Source: Rhodococcus sp. P1Y
GTDB taxonomy: Bacteria > Actinomycetota > Actinomycetes > Mycobacteriales > Mycobacteriaceae
NCBI RefSeq assembly: GCF_003641205.1
Contig: NZ_CP032762.1
Span: forward strand, 496,001-560,000
Length of the DNA stretch: 64,000 nucleotides
Direction of reading: 5' to 3'
Below the pieces are notes generated by a model. That model was not told where the DNA came from and did no database searches. It saw only the letters and a program-made list of their open reading frames with translations. Positions 37,971-47,828 of this stretch are shown here, piece after piece (position 1 is the stretch's first letter; every line of letters begins with the position of its first letter). The position numbers and the translations under genes are program-made.

Positions 37971-38921
37971 ATGAAACGTGGTGCATGGGCAACCGAGCGA
38001 GAGATACTGGATGGTGCCTCGGTGAACGGAGTGATCACTCGTCAGGCATTGCGCCAGTGCGGCGTTTCGGACGGATCCATCACGGCCCGGACCGCCGACG
38101 ACGGCAAGTGGCGTCGAATACTTCCGGGAATCGTATTACTCCAGAACGGCAGTCCGTCCGCGTTGCAGCAACAGACGGCGGCTCTTCTGTACGGAGGCGA
38201 GCAGAGTGTTCTGACGGGTGGCGCCGCAGTCCATCGACACGGCTTCGACCGGGTCGGGAGTGACGTGCACATCCTTGTTCCGTCGACCTTGCGTCGAACA
38301 TCTACCTCATTCGTTCGCGTCGAGCGGACTACGCGTATGCCGGAAGCTCAAACGAGGGGGCAGTTGCGGGTGGCACCTTTGCCCCGCGCACTCGCAGACG
38401 CCGCGCGGTCGATGCACACGACCAGCAAGTGCATCCACCTCTTCGCCCAGGCGATTCAGCGCGGATCCGTCGATCTCGACGAACTCGTACGCGAATTCGC
38501 AGAAGGTCCGAGGCAGTACGGGGCCGTCGCACGCTTGGCTCTGCGCGATCTCGCCGACGACGCCCACTCCGTCGCAGAAGCTCAGGCCCAGAAGCTTTAT
38601 GCAACAACGGATCTGCCGAAGATGGTCCACAACGTACCCGTATACGACCCTGACGGGGAGCTTATCTGCATTCCCGACGGGTGGATCGACGTCGTCGGGC
38701 TTGGATGGCAGATCGATTCGTTGGCGCACCACCTGAGCCCCGCCGATCACGCCGCGACCATGGCAAAGAGAGCGGCCATGGAAAAGGCCGGAGCAATAAT
38801 GATCTCGCACCTACCGTCGCAGATCCGTGACGATCCGACGGGCGTGATAGCGGACTTGACGGCCGGATACGAACGTGCGCTCGCTCGCCCGCGGCCGAAC
38901 TTGCATCTCGGGTCCGCTTGA
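37971..38921 (+). CDS. AbiEi-like winged-helix and DUF559-type nuclease-like protein
   Basis: This 316-residue protein starts with a winged-helix region of the AbiEi antitoxin type (REILDGASVNGVITRQALRQ then GKWRRILPGIVLLQNG). It ends with a segment shaped like a DUF559/Vsr-type nuclease core (DGWIDVVGLGWQIDSLAHH). The usual E-x-D and final H of that core are only partly kept, so activity is uncertain. Such genes are abundant orphans in actinobacteria. No cognate toxin gene lies beside it. The stop TGA (38919-38921) lies inside a 53-bp palindromic element, so the repeat supplies the end of the protein. The translation start (ATG 37971) has no strong ribosome binding site. Confidence 0.68.
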   Translation: MKRGAWATEREILDGASVNGVITRQALRQCGVSDGSITARTADDGKWRRILPGIVLLQNGSPSALQQQTAALLYGGEQSVLTGGAAVHRHGFDRVGSDVHILVPSTLRRTSTSFVRVERTTRMPEAQTRGQLRVAPLPRALADAARSMHTTSKCIHLFAQAIQRGSVDLDELVREFAEGPRQYGAVARLALRDLADDAHSVAEAQAQKLYATTDLPKMVHNVPVYDPDGELICIPDGWIDVVGLGWQIDSLAHHLSPADHAATMAKRAAMEKAGAIMISHLPSQIRDDPTGVIADLTAGYERALARPRPNLHLGSA

Positions 38922-38967
38922 ATGTCACCCACAAGCCATCTGACCGTATGAAAGGACCATTCAAGCG
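38915..38967 (-). repeat. 53-bp palindromic element, copy 8
   Basis: Inverted relative to copies 3-7. Arms CGCTTGAATG and CATTCAAGCG are perfect. It contains the stop codon of the upstream gene. Confidence 0.9.
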
Positions 38968-38988
38968 ATCGCCGAACCAACCGCCCAC

Positions 38989-39041
38989 CGCTTGAATGTC
39001 ACCCACACACCATCTGACCGTATGAATGGACCATTCAAGCG
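38989..39041 (-). repeat. 53-bp palindromic element, copy 9
   Basis: Inverted orientation, perfect arms, 74 bp after copy 8. It ends 13 bases beyond the 3' end of the convergent accD4 gene, so it can act as its terminator. Confidence 0.9.
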
Positions 39042-39053
39042 ATTAAGGGCCTG

Positions 39054-40598
39054 CTAAATCGGAAACAGGTGATGCTTCCGAGGGTTCTTGAAGACCTCTT
39101 TGTCCTTCAGCAACTTCAGCGCCTTGCGGAGTTCGAGGCGAGTGCTCGACGGCTCGATGACCGCGTCGATGTATCCGCGCTCGGCGGCGACCCAGGGGGT
39201 TGCGACGTGCTCGTTGTAGAAGTTGATGAGTTGCTGACGAACCGCGGGGGCGTTGTCGCCCGCCGCTGCCATTTGCTTGCGGCCGATGATGTTGACGGCA
39301 CCTTCGGCGCCCATGACGGCGATACGTGCTGTGGGCCAGGCGAAGTTGATGTCTGCACCGAGCTGCTTGCAACCCATGACCGCGTAGCCGCCACCGTAAG
39401 CCTTGCGGACGACGACGGTGACCTTGGGCACCGAAGCCTCGATGTACGAGAACAGGAATCGGCCACCGCGCTTGATCACGCCGACCTTCTCCTGATCGAC
39501 GCCGGGGAGGAAGCCTGGAGTGTCGACGAGGAACACCAACGGAATGTTGAACGCGTCGCAGATGCGGATGAAGCGAGCAGCCTTATCGGCGCTGTCGGCG
39601 TCGAGTGCGCCCGACAGGAACATCGGCTGATTCGCGACGACCCCGACGGACTTGCCGTCGACACGGGTCAGCCCGGTGATGACGTTGGGGGCAATGCCGG
39701 TGGACAGTTCGAGGAATTCACCGTCGTCGAACAGTCGCAGAATGATCTCGTGCATGTCGTAACCGGCGTTGTCGGCGTCGGGCATGACCTTGTCCAGCAA
39801 CAGATCCGACTCGGTTATCTCGGGCTCAAGGCCCGGGTTGACTACCGGAGGATCCTCCTGGCAGCTCGACGGCATGTAGCTCAAGTAGTTTCGAACCCAG
39901 TCGAACGCTGCCTTCTCGTCGACTGCGACGTGGTGCACGTTGCCGTACTCGGCCTGCTTGCGTGCGCTGCCGAGTTCGTCGAGGCTGACGTCCTCTCCGG
40001 TGACGGACTTGATGATGTCCGGCCCGGTGACGAACATGTACGCCTCTTCGGTGGCGACCACGATGTCGGTGTTGATCGGTGCGTAGACAGCACCGCCGGC
40101 GCACTTACCCAGAATCACCGAAATCTGCGGACAGAACCCCGACAGCGGCTCATGCCGGCGTCCGAGCTCGGCGTACCAGGCGAGCGACGTCACCGCGTCC
40201 TGGACACGCGCACCACCGGAATCGTTGATGCCGATGACCGGGCAGCCGACCTTGATCGCGAAATCCATCAGGCCTGCGACCTTGCGACCGAACATCTCAC
40301 CGACGGTTCCGCCGAAGACAGTCTGATCATGCGAGAACACCGCGACCGGACGCCCGTCCACAGTGCCGTGGCCGGTCACCACGCCGTCCGAGTACAGCGC
40401 AGTCGGATCGTTGGGAGCTTTCACCAACGCACCGATCTCGATGAAGCTACCCGGATCGAGCAGCATGTCGATGCGTTGGCGTGCGCTCGGAATGCCCTTC
40501 TTGGCGCGCTTGGCGACGCCGATCTCACCTGCCGGTTCCCTGGCAAGTTCGAGGTTGGCCCGCAGGTCGGCCAACTTTTCGGCGGTAGTACCAGTCAA
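39054..40598 (-). CDS. accD4: Acyl-CoA carboxylase carboxyltransferase subunit AccD4
   Basis: This 514-residue beta-carboxyltransferase carboxylates the long acyl chain that Pks13 condenses with the meromycolate. It has the two crotonase-like halves of the family, with [36 protein letters not shown] (oxyanion hole) and the C-terminal half [14 protein letters not shown] and [14 protein letters not shown]. It ends in HHLFPI like the AccD4/AccD5 group. The start is TTG 40598 with GGAGC about ten bases upstream, three bases after the pks13 stop, so pks13 and accD4 are coupled as in mycobacteria. Confidence 0.95.
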   Translation of the reverse strand: MTGTTAEKLADLRANLELAREPAGEIGVAKRAKKGIPSARQRIDMLLDPGSFIEIGALVKAPNDPTALYSDGVVTGHGTVDGRPVAVFSHDQTVFGGTVGEMFGRKVAGLMDFAIKVGCPVIGINDSGGARVQDAVTSLAWYAELGRRHEPLSGFCPQISVILGKCAGGAVYAPINTDIVVATEEAYMFVTGPDIIKSVTGEDVSLDELGSARKQAEYGNVHHVAVDEKAAFDWVRNYLSYMPSSCQEDPPVVNPGLEPEITESDLLLDKVMPDADNAGYDMHEIILRLFDDGEFLELSTGIAPNVITGLTRVDGKSVGVVANQPMFLSGALDADSADKAARFIRICDAFNIPLVFLVDTPGFLPGVDQEKVGVIKRGGRFLFSYIEASVPKVTVVVRKAYGGGYAVMGCKQLGADINFAWPTARIAVMGAEGAVNIIGRKQMAAAGDNAPAVRQQLINFYNEHVATPWVAAERGYIDAVIEPSSTRLELRKALKLLKDKEVFKNPRKHHLFPI

Positions 40599-40601
40599 AA
40601 T

Positions 40602-43600
40602 TTACGCTCCGGTTCTCAGCGACTCGATCTCGTCGAGCTTTTTCGTCATATGTGCCGCAACACGTCCAATGTACGGCTCGTCGACGATAGCGAGATGGTC
40701 GCCTCCGATTTGCACGATCTCGAGATCCTTCACAACCGGACCCCAACCACCGTGCGGCTCGCGGGTGCCGTGTGCGGGCTCGAGCGCAATAGCGTCGTCG
40801 TGATACTTGTCCGCCATGTACAGCGTCACATGGCCGCCGTACTCCTTCAGCTGGGCGGTCTGGATCGCCCGATTGTCCAGCCACGACGTGCGCTGGTGCT
40901 CGATGATGCCGCCGGGAATCTTGGCTCCGCTGAGCTTGACGAGGTCGGTGATGATCCGAATCTGTCCATCGTCATCGGCGTCGACGAGCTTGTCGTACGG
41001 AATCGGGTAGTCGACGTTGTACGTCTTCTTGGCGAAGTCCGCGTAACGCTCCCAACGCCTGCGCACCTCGTCCTTGGTATCGGGGATCGGCTCGCCCGGC
41101 ATGACCGTGTCGAGTAGACCGACGAAGGCGACCTCGATGCCCAGCTCTTCGAACTGACGCGCTACCGCGTAGGCAAGCACACCGCCGAGCGACCAACCGG
41201 CGAACACATAGGGCCCCTCCGGCTGGATCTCGCGGATCAGCGGAACGTACTCCGCCGCACGCACATCGATCGGTCCTTCCACGCGCTCCAGCCCGTACAT
41301 CGGCGTTCCCGCGGGCAGCTTACGAAGAAGCGGCTCGTAGGCGACGGTGGATCCGCCAGCGGGATGGAAGACGAATATCGGCGTCGCTGTGGACCCTTCG
41401 GGCCGCGGACGCAAATTGCGCACAAGACCGTCGATTTCGCCGTCTTCGAGGTGCGGGCGCACCTTCTCGGCAAGCTGCTCGATGGTCTCGGAGTCCAGAA
41501 CATCGTCGAAGCTGACTTCGCCGCCTGCCCGCTCCGTGAGGCGAGCAGCGAGCTTCTCCGCTGTCTCGTCGTCGAGGATGGGCAGAGTGTTGAAGATGCC
41601 CTTCGCGGACTCCTTCGTCACGACGGCCCAGGTCGCGAAGGTCAGCCGCTCGGCCGCGTCACGCGGCGGCACATCGGAGCCGGCTGCATCGGCGAATGCC
41701 TCACGATTGCCCACGTCCGTTACAGAGGGAGCTGCGACCGCTTCCGGTGCCGGCTGGTATTCGGCACTGGGAGTGGTGACTTCAGGAGAGGCGACGGCTG
41801 CATCCAGTGCATCGGAGCGAGCCTCGCCGCCAGCCGAGGCGGCCTTCTCGGCTTCCTTCTCCGCAGCCTGCTTCTCGGCGAGAGCCGCGACCTCCTCGCG
41901 GTTCTCCAACGCGTAACGCAGGTACTTCTCGACCTCGAGGAGGTTGGCGTCGCGGACGGCCTGCAATTGCACTGTGGGAATGTCGAATTCGTACTCGACG
42001 CGGTTCTTGATGCGCACCGCGCTCAGCGAATCGAGTCCGAGTTCGATGAGGGGAATCTCCGGCGGAAGATCCTCGGGCGCGTAACCCATGGACTCCGCGA
42101 CGATGATCGCCAACCGGTCTTCGAGCTTCTGGTTTCCGTTGGGATCCCAGCGGTCACCGAAATCTTCGACGACCTCGGGAAGCTCTTCCACAAAAGGACT
42201 CGGCGGCTCTACCTGTGCCACAACAGGTTCCGGCAACGCCTCACCCGAGGTGACAATCGCCTCGTGCAGCAACGTGAACGACGATCCGGCATGCGAGTGA
42301 ACCTGAACGGACGCTCCCCCGAGGTGCGAGGTCAGCGTCGTCACCAGCGAACCTGCCGCCGGAACAGCGGCGTGCGTCACCGACGCCCCGAGTTCGACGC
42401 CCGAGAACACCTGCGCTGCAGCCGAACTCACCAATGCATCGAGAGAATCCACCGCCGAGGCCTGGACCTCCCACACGTGCCGACCGTCGGGCAACGCTAC
42501 CCGGGAACCGGGGATCCGGCCGTTGCCGCTGGAGTTGACGCGCGTCTTCAGCCAGAATTCCTTGCGCAGGTACGCCGTTCGCGGAATCGACGCGTAGCCA
42601 CCCTCGTCGAACAACGTCGTGAGATCGAGCGCGTGACCGTGAACGTAGAGCTGGGCCAGTGCGGCCAGGAACGTCTCGGACTCGTCTTCCTTGCGCTTCA
42701 ACGTGGGAATCAGCGTCGAATCTGCAACACCTGCGGCCCATGCCGTCGCGGCCACGGACATCAGCGCGACCGGGTTCGGCGCAAGCTCGACGAACGTCGT
42801 ATGGCCGTCTCCCACAGCGACGTTGACGGCCTGGGTGAAGTTGACCGGGTGCCGCATGCCCTTGGTCCAGTAGTCGACGCCGTGGATCGGCTCGTGTCCG
42901 ACGCGGTAGTGCGCTTCCAAGTCGACGGAGGAGTAGACGCCCGCCGTCAATGTGCCAGGCTCGATTCCCGCAAGTTCGGCTGCGAGCTCGCCCAGCAGCG
43001 GATCGACTGCGGATGTGTGGCCGGCACCCTTCACGTCGAGCAGACGCGCCATCTTCTCGGCGGCCTCGGCGACCTTGACGAGTTCCTCGACCTGCGCGCG
43101 TGGGCCTCCGACGGTGGTGTGGGTGGGTGCCGCGTAGACACACGGCTCTACGTCCGGGAATTGATCGGTCAGTGCGGTGACTTCGTCGGCGGTGTACTCC
43201 ACCAATGCCATTGCACCCTGCGATGCGGCACCGAGCCCGTCCTGGCCCTCGGCCAGCAGACGCGAGCGAGCGTAGATGATCCGAACTGCGTCTTCGAGGT
43301 TGAGTCCCCCGGCCACGTACGCGGCGGCGACCTCACCCATCGAGTGCCCGATGACAGCTGCCGGCTCGGCGCCGTGAGCGCGAAGCGTTGCCGCCAAAGC
43401 GACCTGGATGACGAAGATTCCGACCTGCGAGTTCTCGAACTCGTACGTCTGCGAGTCGTCGAGGATGATCTCCTTGATGGAGTATCCGGCCTCGTCGATC
43501 AGCAGCTCGTCGACCTCGTCAACAGCCGCGGCGAAGATCTTGTTGGTGCGGTAAAGAGTCGACGCCATCTTCCGGTGCTGGCTACCGAAGCCCGAGAACA

Positions 43601-45683
43601 CCCACACCGCACCATTGGACGCAGGCGAGTCGGCGGAGAAGACGCCATGGCCCGGCTTGCCCGCAGCAATGGCACGCAGCCCGGTGATGGCTTCTGCGCG
43701 CGTCGTCGCGAGAACCACTGCGCGCGAACGACCGTGATTGCGCTTGGCCAGCGCACGACCGACGTCGGCGAGAGGCGTCGTGCTGCCCTCTTCGGTTTCG
43801 AGCCAGTCGGCGAGATCGGATGCAGCTCGCTTGCGTCGCGACGGCAATGCAGCGGACACCGCAAGCACAACCGTTTCCACAGCCGCGGCAGCTTCCTGCT
43901 CCAAGCCTGGTCGCTCCGCAGGCTCCGCTCCTGCGAGAATCTCTTCGGCCTCGGCAACAGGATCCGTGGTCTCGATCTCCGATAGCGGTGAAACACCCTC
44001 CACCAGAGCAGCGTCCGGATCAACTGCCGCTGGATCGAAACCCTCGACACCTTCGTCGGCAACGTACTCACGAACGACCACGTGCGCGTTGGTTCCGCCG
44101 AAGCCGAAGCCGGAGATGCCCGCGACTGCCTTGCCGGTGTACCGCGGCCACTCGGCGCCTTCCGGGATGACCTGAAGGTGCGCTTTCTCGAAGTCGATGT
44201 ACGGGTTCGGCCCGACGTAGTTGAGCGACGCGGGCAGGCGGTTCGCCTGCATCGCGAGAACTACCTTGATCAAACCTGCTGCGCCAGCGGCCGATTCGAG
44301 GTGGCCGAAGTTGGTCTTGGCGGAACCGAGCAGAGCTGGCTTGTCCGCGTCGCGGCCACGTCCGACGACACGTCCGAGCGCATCTGCCTCGATGGGGTCA
44401 CCGAGGATGGTTCCGGTGCCGTGAGCCTCGATGTAGTCGACTCCGGACGGCGCGATACCTGCGTCGCGGTACGCGAATCGCAGCGCGTCGGCCTGAGCGT
44501 CCGGGCTCGGGGCTAGGAGTCCGTTGGAGCGACCGTCCTGGTTGACGGCAGATCCGGCGACGACAGCGAGAATGTTGTCGCCGTCACGCTTGGCGTCTTC
44601 GAGGCGTTTGAGCACGACGAGGCCGCCGCCCTCGGAACGGATCATGCCGTTGGCGTCGGAAGAGAACGCCTTGATCTTGCCGTCGGGCGCGAGTACACCG
44701 GTCTGGCCGAAACCGACGGTGATCGGCGGTGCAAGCAGCATGTTGACCCCACCGGCGACGGCGAGGTCGGATTCACCGGTGCGCAGGCTTCGAACTGCCT
44801 GGTGCACTGCGACCAGCGATGACGAGCATGCGGTGTCCACCGCAATCGACGGGCCACGGAAGTCGTAGAAGTACGAGACGCGGTTCGCGACGATGGCCGT
44901 CGACGTTCCGGTCAGCGCGTACGGGTGCGCGTTGGGATCGCTGACGGCAAGAAGCTGATAGTCGTTGGACGAGCTGCCGATGAAGACACCGACCTGCGAT
45001 CCCTTGACCGAGCTAGCCGGAATGCGTGCGTGCTCGAGCGCTTCCCACGTGAGTTCGAGGGCCAATCGCTGCTGCGGATCGACATTGACGACCTCGTTGG
45101 GCGACATCGCGAAGAATTCGGCGTCGAAGGTCTTGACGTCGTCGAGGTAGCCGCCCTTGGTGACCGTGGCGTCGACCGCTGCCTTGATGGCGGGATCGGA
45201 GGTGAACTCCTCCCAGCGACCCTCGGGCAGATCGGTGATGCCGTCGCGACCCTCGCTGAGCAGTGCCCACATCTCTTCGGGAGTCGTTCCCGCACCGGGG
45301 AACCGTGTGGAGACGCCGACGATCGCGATATCGTGCGACTCCCCCGGCGCCAAGCCCTTGGTATAGAACGAGTCGTCGACGGTGCCCGCGGGCTCCTCCG
45401 GTTCACCCTCGATGATGATCTTTGCCAGCGAGGCAATCGTCGGGTGCTGGTAAACGACGGTAGCCGTCAGCGTCACGCCGACGAGTTCCTCGATCTCACC
45501 GCTGAGCGCGACAGCATCGCGAGAGGAGAGTCCGAACTCTTCCATCGGCCGATCGTCGGAGATGAGAGCAGGCGACTGGTTGGTCGCCTCCGCCACCCAG
45601 TTTCGCAGCCACTCGCGAAGCTGAGCGACAGTCAAGTCCCCACCATCGGCACGCTGGATTTTGTCTGTCTCTTGTTCAGCCAT
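40602..45683 (-). CDS. pks13: Polyketide synthase Pks13, mycolic acid condensase
   Basis: This 1693-residue multidomain enzyme performs the Claisen-type condensation that creates mycolic acids. Domains in order: N-terminal ACP (phosphopantetheine Ser in EEFGLSSRDAV, about residue 53); ketosynthase with Cys286 in VDTACSSS; acyltransferase with Ser781 in GHSMGE; C-terminal ACP with Ser1219 in LGLDSLSA; a linker rich in Ala/Glu; and a thioesterase with Ser1498 in GWSLGG. This matches M. tuberculosis Pks13 domain for domain, slightly shorter. It lies between fadD32, which loads it, and accD4. The start chosen is ATG 45683; GTG one codon earlier is possible. Confidence 0.97.
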   Translation of the reverse strand: MAEQETDKIQRADGGDLTVAQLREWLRNWVAEATNQSPALISDDRPMEEFGLSSRDAVALSGEIEELVGVTLTATVVYQHPTIASLAKIIIEGEPEEPAGTVDDSFYTKGLAPGESHDIAIVGVSTRFPGAGTTPEEMWALLSEGRDGITDLPEGRWEEFTSDPAIKAAVDATVTKGGYLDDVKTFDAEFFAMSPNEVVNVDPQQRLALELTWEALEHARIPASSVKGSQVGVFIGSSSNDYQLLAVSDPNAHPYALTGTSTAIVANRVSYFYDFRGPSIAVDTACSSSLVAVHQAVRSLRTGESDLAVAGGVNMLLAPPITVGFGQTGVLAPDGKIKAFSSDANGMIRSEGGGLVVLKRLEDAKRDGDNILAVVAGSAVNQDGRSNGLLAPSPDAQADALRFAYRDAGIAPSGVDYIEAHGTGTILGDPIEADALGRVVGRGRDADKPALLGSAKTNFGHLESAAGAAGLIKVVLAMQANRLPASLNYVGPNPYIDFEKAHLQVIPEGAEWPRYTGKAVAGISGFGFGGTNAHVVVREYVADEGVEGFDPAAVDPDAALVEGVSPLSEIETTDPVAEAEEILAGAEPAERPGLEQEAAAAVETVVLAVSAALPSRRKRAASDLADWLETEEGSTTPLADVGRALAKRNHGRSRAVVLATTRAEAITGLRAIAAGKPGHGVFSADSPASNGAVWVFSGFGSQHRKMASTLYRTNKIFAAAVDEVDELLIDEAGYSIKEIILDDSQTYEFENSQVGIFVIQVALAATLRAHGAEPAAVIGHSMGEVAAAYVAGGLNLEDAVRIIYARSRLLAEGQDGLGAASQGAMALVEYTADEVTALTDQFPDVEPCVYAAPTHTTVGGPRAQVEELVKVAEAAEKMARLLDVKGAGHTSAVDPLLGELAAELAGIEPGTLTAGVYSSVDLEAHYRVGHEPIHGVDYWTKGMRHPVNFTQAVNVAVGDGHTTFVELAPNPVALMSVAATAWAAGVADSTLIPTLKRKEDESETFLAALAQLYVHGHALDLTTLFDEGGYASIPRTAYLRKEFWLKTRVNSSGNGRIPGSRVALPDGRHVWEVQASAVDSLDALVSSAAAQVFSGVELGASVTHAAVPAAGSLVTTLTSHLGGASVQVHSHAGSSFTLLHEAIVTSGEALPEPVVAQVEPPSPFVEELPEVVEDFGDRWDPNGNQKLEDRLAIIVAESMGYAPEDLPPEIPLIELGLDSLSAVRIKNRVEYEFDIPTVQLQAVRDANLLEVEKYLRYALENREEVAALAEKQAAEKEAEKAASAGGEARSDALDAAVASPEVTTPSAEYQPAPEAVAAPSVTDVGNREAFADAAGSDVPPRDAAERLTFATWAVVTKESAKGIFNTLPILDDETAEKLAARLTERAGGEVSFDDVLDSETIEQLAEKVRPHLEDGEIDGLVRNLRPRPEGSTATPIFVFHPAGGSTVAYEPLLRKLPAGTPMYGLERVEGPIDVRAAEYVPLIREIQPEGPYVFAGWSLGGVLAYAVARQFEELGIEVAFVGLLDTVMPGEPIPDTKDEVRRRWERYADFAKKTYNVDYPIPYDKLVDADDDGQIRIITDLVKLSGAKIPGGIIEHQRTSWLDNRAIQTAQLKEYGGHVTLYMADKYHDDAIALEPAHGTREPHGGWGPVVKDLEIVQIGGDHLAIVDEPYIGRVAAHMTKKLDEIESLRTGA

Positions 45684-45727
45684 CACTCACCAAGTTACGT
45701 GTCGAAGGAAACGGGACGCCGACGAAA

Positions 45728-47626
45728 TCAGTCGGGCAGTTCCGCGTCGGGGAAGGCCTGCTGCTGGTAGCCGCCGCGCAGGGTGCCCTCGATGTAGGCG
45801 GCCTTGCATGCGCGACGGGCGATCTTGCCGCTCGACGTACGCGGGATGGAGCCGGCGGGGACCAGAAGCACGTCGCGAACCGTTACGCCGTGACGCGCCG
45901 AAATGGCGGTGCGGACGTCGTCGGCGATGGGCTGCGGCTCGGCTTTACCCGCACCCGGAGCGCGTTCGGCGACGATGACCAGCTGTTCTGCACTGTCCTC
46001 GGGATCCTTGGACAAGCCGGATCCGCTGAACTCGAAGACGACGTCGGGGAGCTGATTGAGAGGAACTGCGAATGCTGCCACGAAACCCGGACGCAGTGCC
46101 TTGCTCGACTCCTGCGCCGAGAATTCGAGATCCTGCGGGTAGTGGTTTCGGCCGTCGACGATCACGAGGTCCTTCACGCGACCGGTGATGTAGAGCTCGC
46201 CGTCGTGGTAGACCCCGAAGTCGCCGGTGCGCATCCAGTTGCCGCCCTCCGGCGCACCTTCGGCGTGCGATCCCGACGGAATGCGGCTGACCAGCTTGTT
46301 GTGGAACGTTTCGGTGCTCTCGAGCTCGCGGCCCCAGTAACCCTGGCCGATGTTCTCTCCGTGCAACCAGATCTCACCGACGTGATCGTCTTCTGCCTCG
46401 GTGGCCGACTCGGAGTCGACGATCGTCGCCCACTGGCTACGGGCGACCGTGCCGGTCGAGACCTGAGGGATCGCGCCGACGGCGTCCTTGTCCACGACGA
46501 CGAACCTGCCTGCGTTCAGCTCGGTCCGGTCGACGTAGACGACCTTGGCCTCGTCGACGTGCTTGGTGGTGGAGACGAACAACGTGGCCTCGGCCATGCC
46601 GTAGGACGGTTTGATTGCCGACTTGGGCAGACCGTAGGGGCCGAACGCGTCGTTGAACTTCTTCATCGACGTGGTCGTGACCGGCTCGCTTCCGTTGATC
46701 AACCCGATGACGTTGGAGAGATCGAGCTTCTCGCCGTTCTTGGGCAGACCACGCTGAGCTGCGTGCTCGAACGCGAAGTTCGGCGCTGCGGCGAAGGTGC
46801 CTGCACCGTCGGACACTGCGGCGAGTTCCTTGATCCAGCGCCACGGCCGCTGCACGAATGCGCGCGGGCTCATGATGGTGATGTACTTGCCGCCCAGCGC
46901 GGGCAGGATGACCGTCAGCAGACCCATGTCGTGGAACATCGGGAGCCAGGTCACGCCGCGGGAGTCGTGCGTGATCTCCATGCTGTCGACCATCTGCAGT
47001 GCGTTGACGCCGACTGCGCGGTGCGTGATCTCTACACCGGCGGGGGTGCGCGTCGAACCCGACGTGTACTGCAGGTATGCAATGTCGTCCAGGTTGGCTT
47101 CGTGCTCGACCCAGGTCTCGCCGACACTGTCGGGGATGGCGTCGACGGCGATGACACGCGGACGTTCCTTGGCCGGGAGGGCACGGAAGAAAGCTCGAAC
47201 ACCTGCTGCGGAGTTGGTCGCGGTGAGGATGGCCGTCGGCTTGCAGTCGCCGAGGACGGCATGCAAACGGTCGGTGTGGCCCGGCTCGTCGGGATCGAAC
47301 AGCGGAACAGCGATGGTGCCGGCATAGATGGCACCGAAGAACGCGACGACGTAGTCGAGTCCCTGCGGGGCGAGGATCGCCACCCGGTCGCCTGGCTTGG
47401 TGACCTGCTGCAGGCGAGCGGCAACCGCGCGGAGGCGGGTTCCGAACTCTGCCCATGTCAGCTCGTGGGCTTCGCCGTCGCGCTCACGCGAGTAGTCCAT
47501 GAATCGGTACGCCAGCGTGTCCGCATTCTCTGCGACGTTCACCTCGACGTGGCGCACCAGCGTTTTGCCTTCAGCGATGGTGATGTGGCCGTTTTCATCG
47601 ATGTACTCATCGAATGTGTGGCTCAT
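45728..47626 (-). CDS. fadD32: Long-chain fatty-acyl-AMP ligase FadD32
   Basis: This 632-residue FAAL-type adenylating enzyme activates meromycolate as acyl-AMP and transfers it to the N-terminal ACP of Pks13. It has the ATP loop [25 protein letters not shown], the acyl-pocket region [36 protein letters not shown] and the catalytic lysine region [19 protein letters not shown]. It is directly upstream of pks13 (44 bp). ATG 47626 gives [16 protein letters not shown] lies about seven bases upstream. Confidence 0.96.
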   Translation of the reverse strand: MSHTFDEYIDENGHITIAEGKTLVRHVEVNVAENADTLAYRFMDYSRERDGEAHELTWAEFGTRLRAVAARLQQVTKPGDRVAILAPQGLDYVVAFFGAIYAGTIAVPLFDPDEPGHTDRLHAVLGDCKPTAILTATNSAAGVRAFFRALPAKERPRVIAVDAIPDSVGETWVEHEANLDDIAYLQYTSGSTRTPAGVEITHRAVGVNALQMVDSMEITHDSRGVTWLPMFHDMGLLTVILPALGGKYITIMSPRAFVQRPWRWIKELAAVSDGAGTFAAAPNFAFEHAAQRGLPKNGEKLDLSNVIGLINGSEPVTTTSMKKFNDAFGPYGLPKSAIKPSYGMAEATLFVSTTKHVDEAKVVYVDRTELNAGRFVVVDKDAVGAIPQVSTGTVARSQWATIVDSESATEAEDDHVGEIWLHGENIGQGYWGRELESTETFHNKLVSRIPSGSHAEGAPEGGNWMRTGDFGVYHDGELYITGRVKDLVIVDGRNHYPQDLEFSAQESSKALRPGFVAAFAVPLNQLPDVVFEFSGSGLSKDPEDSAEQLVIVAERAPGAGKAEPQPIADDVRTAISARHGVTVRDVLLVPAGSIPRTSSGKIARRACKAAYIEGTLRGGYQQQAFPDAELPD

Positions 47627-47828
47627 TGTGTTCGTTTCTCCTCCGACGGTATCCGCTGCGACCGATCATTTCAAAGCTGGCGCTCCGGACCGAACGGTCT
47701 GCGGCCCGGCCTCACTTCTCGCGCCGAACAGCGTCAATATTACGTTTTTGTAGCTATCGAATTTGGCTTCTCACTCCACCACCATGCTCTACCGTCGCGG
47801 CAGAAACACAATGGCGACACGTCCGCCG

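Noticed and set aside
41364..43985. 873-residue frame antisense to pks13
   Set aside because: It is the shadow of the Pks13 reading frame in GC-rich DNA. It is rich in Arg, His and Gly, has no family motif, and pks13 is certain.
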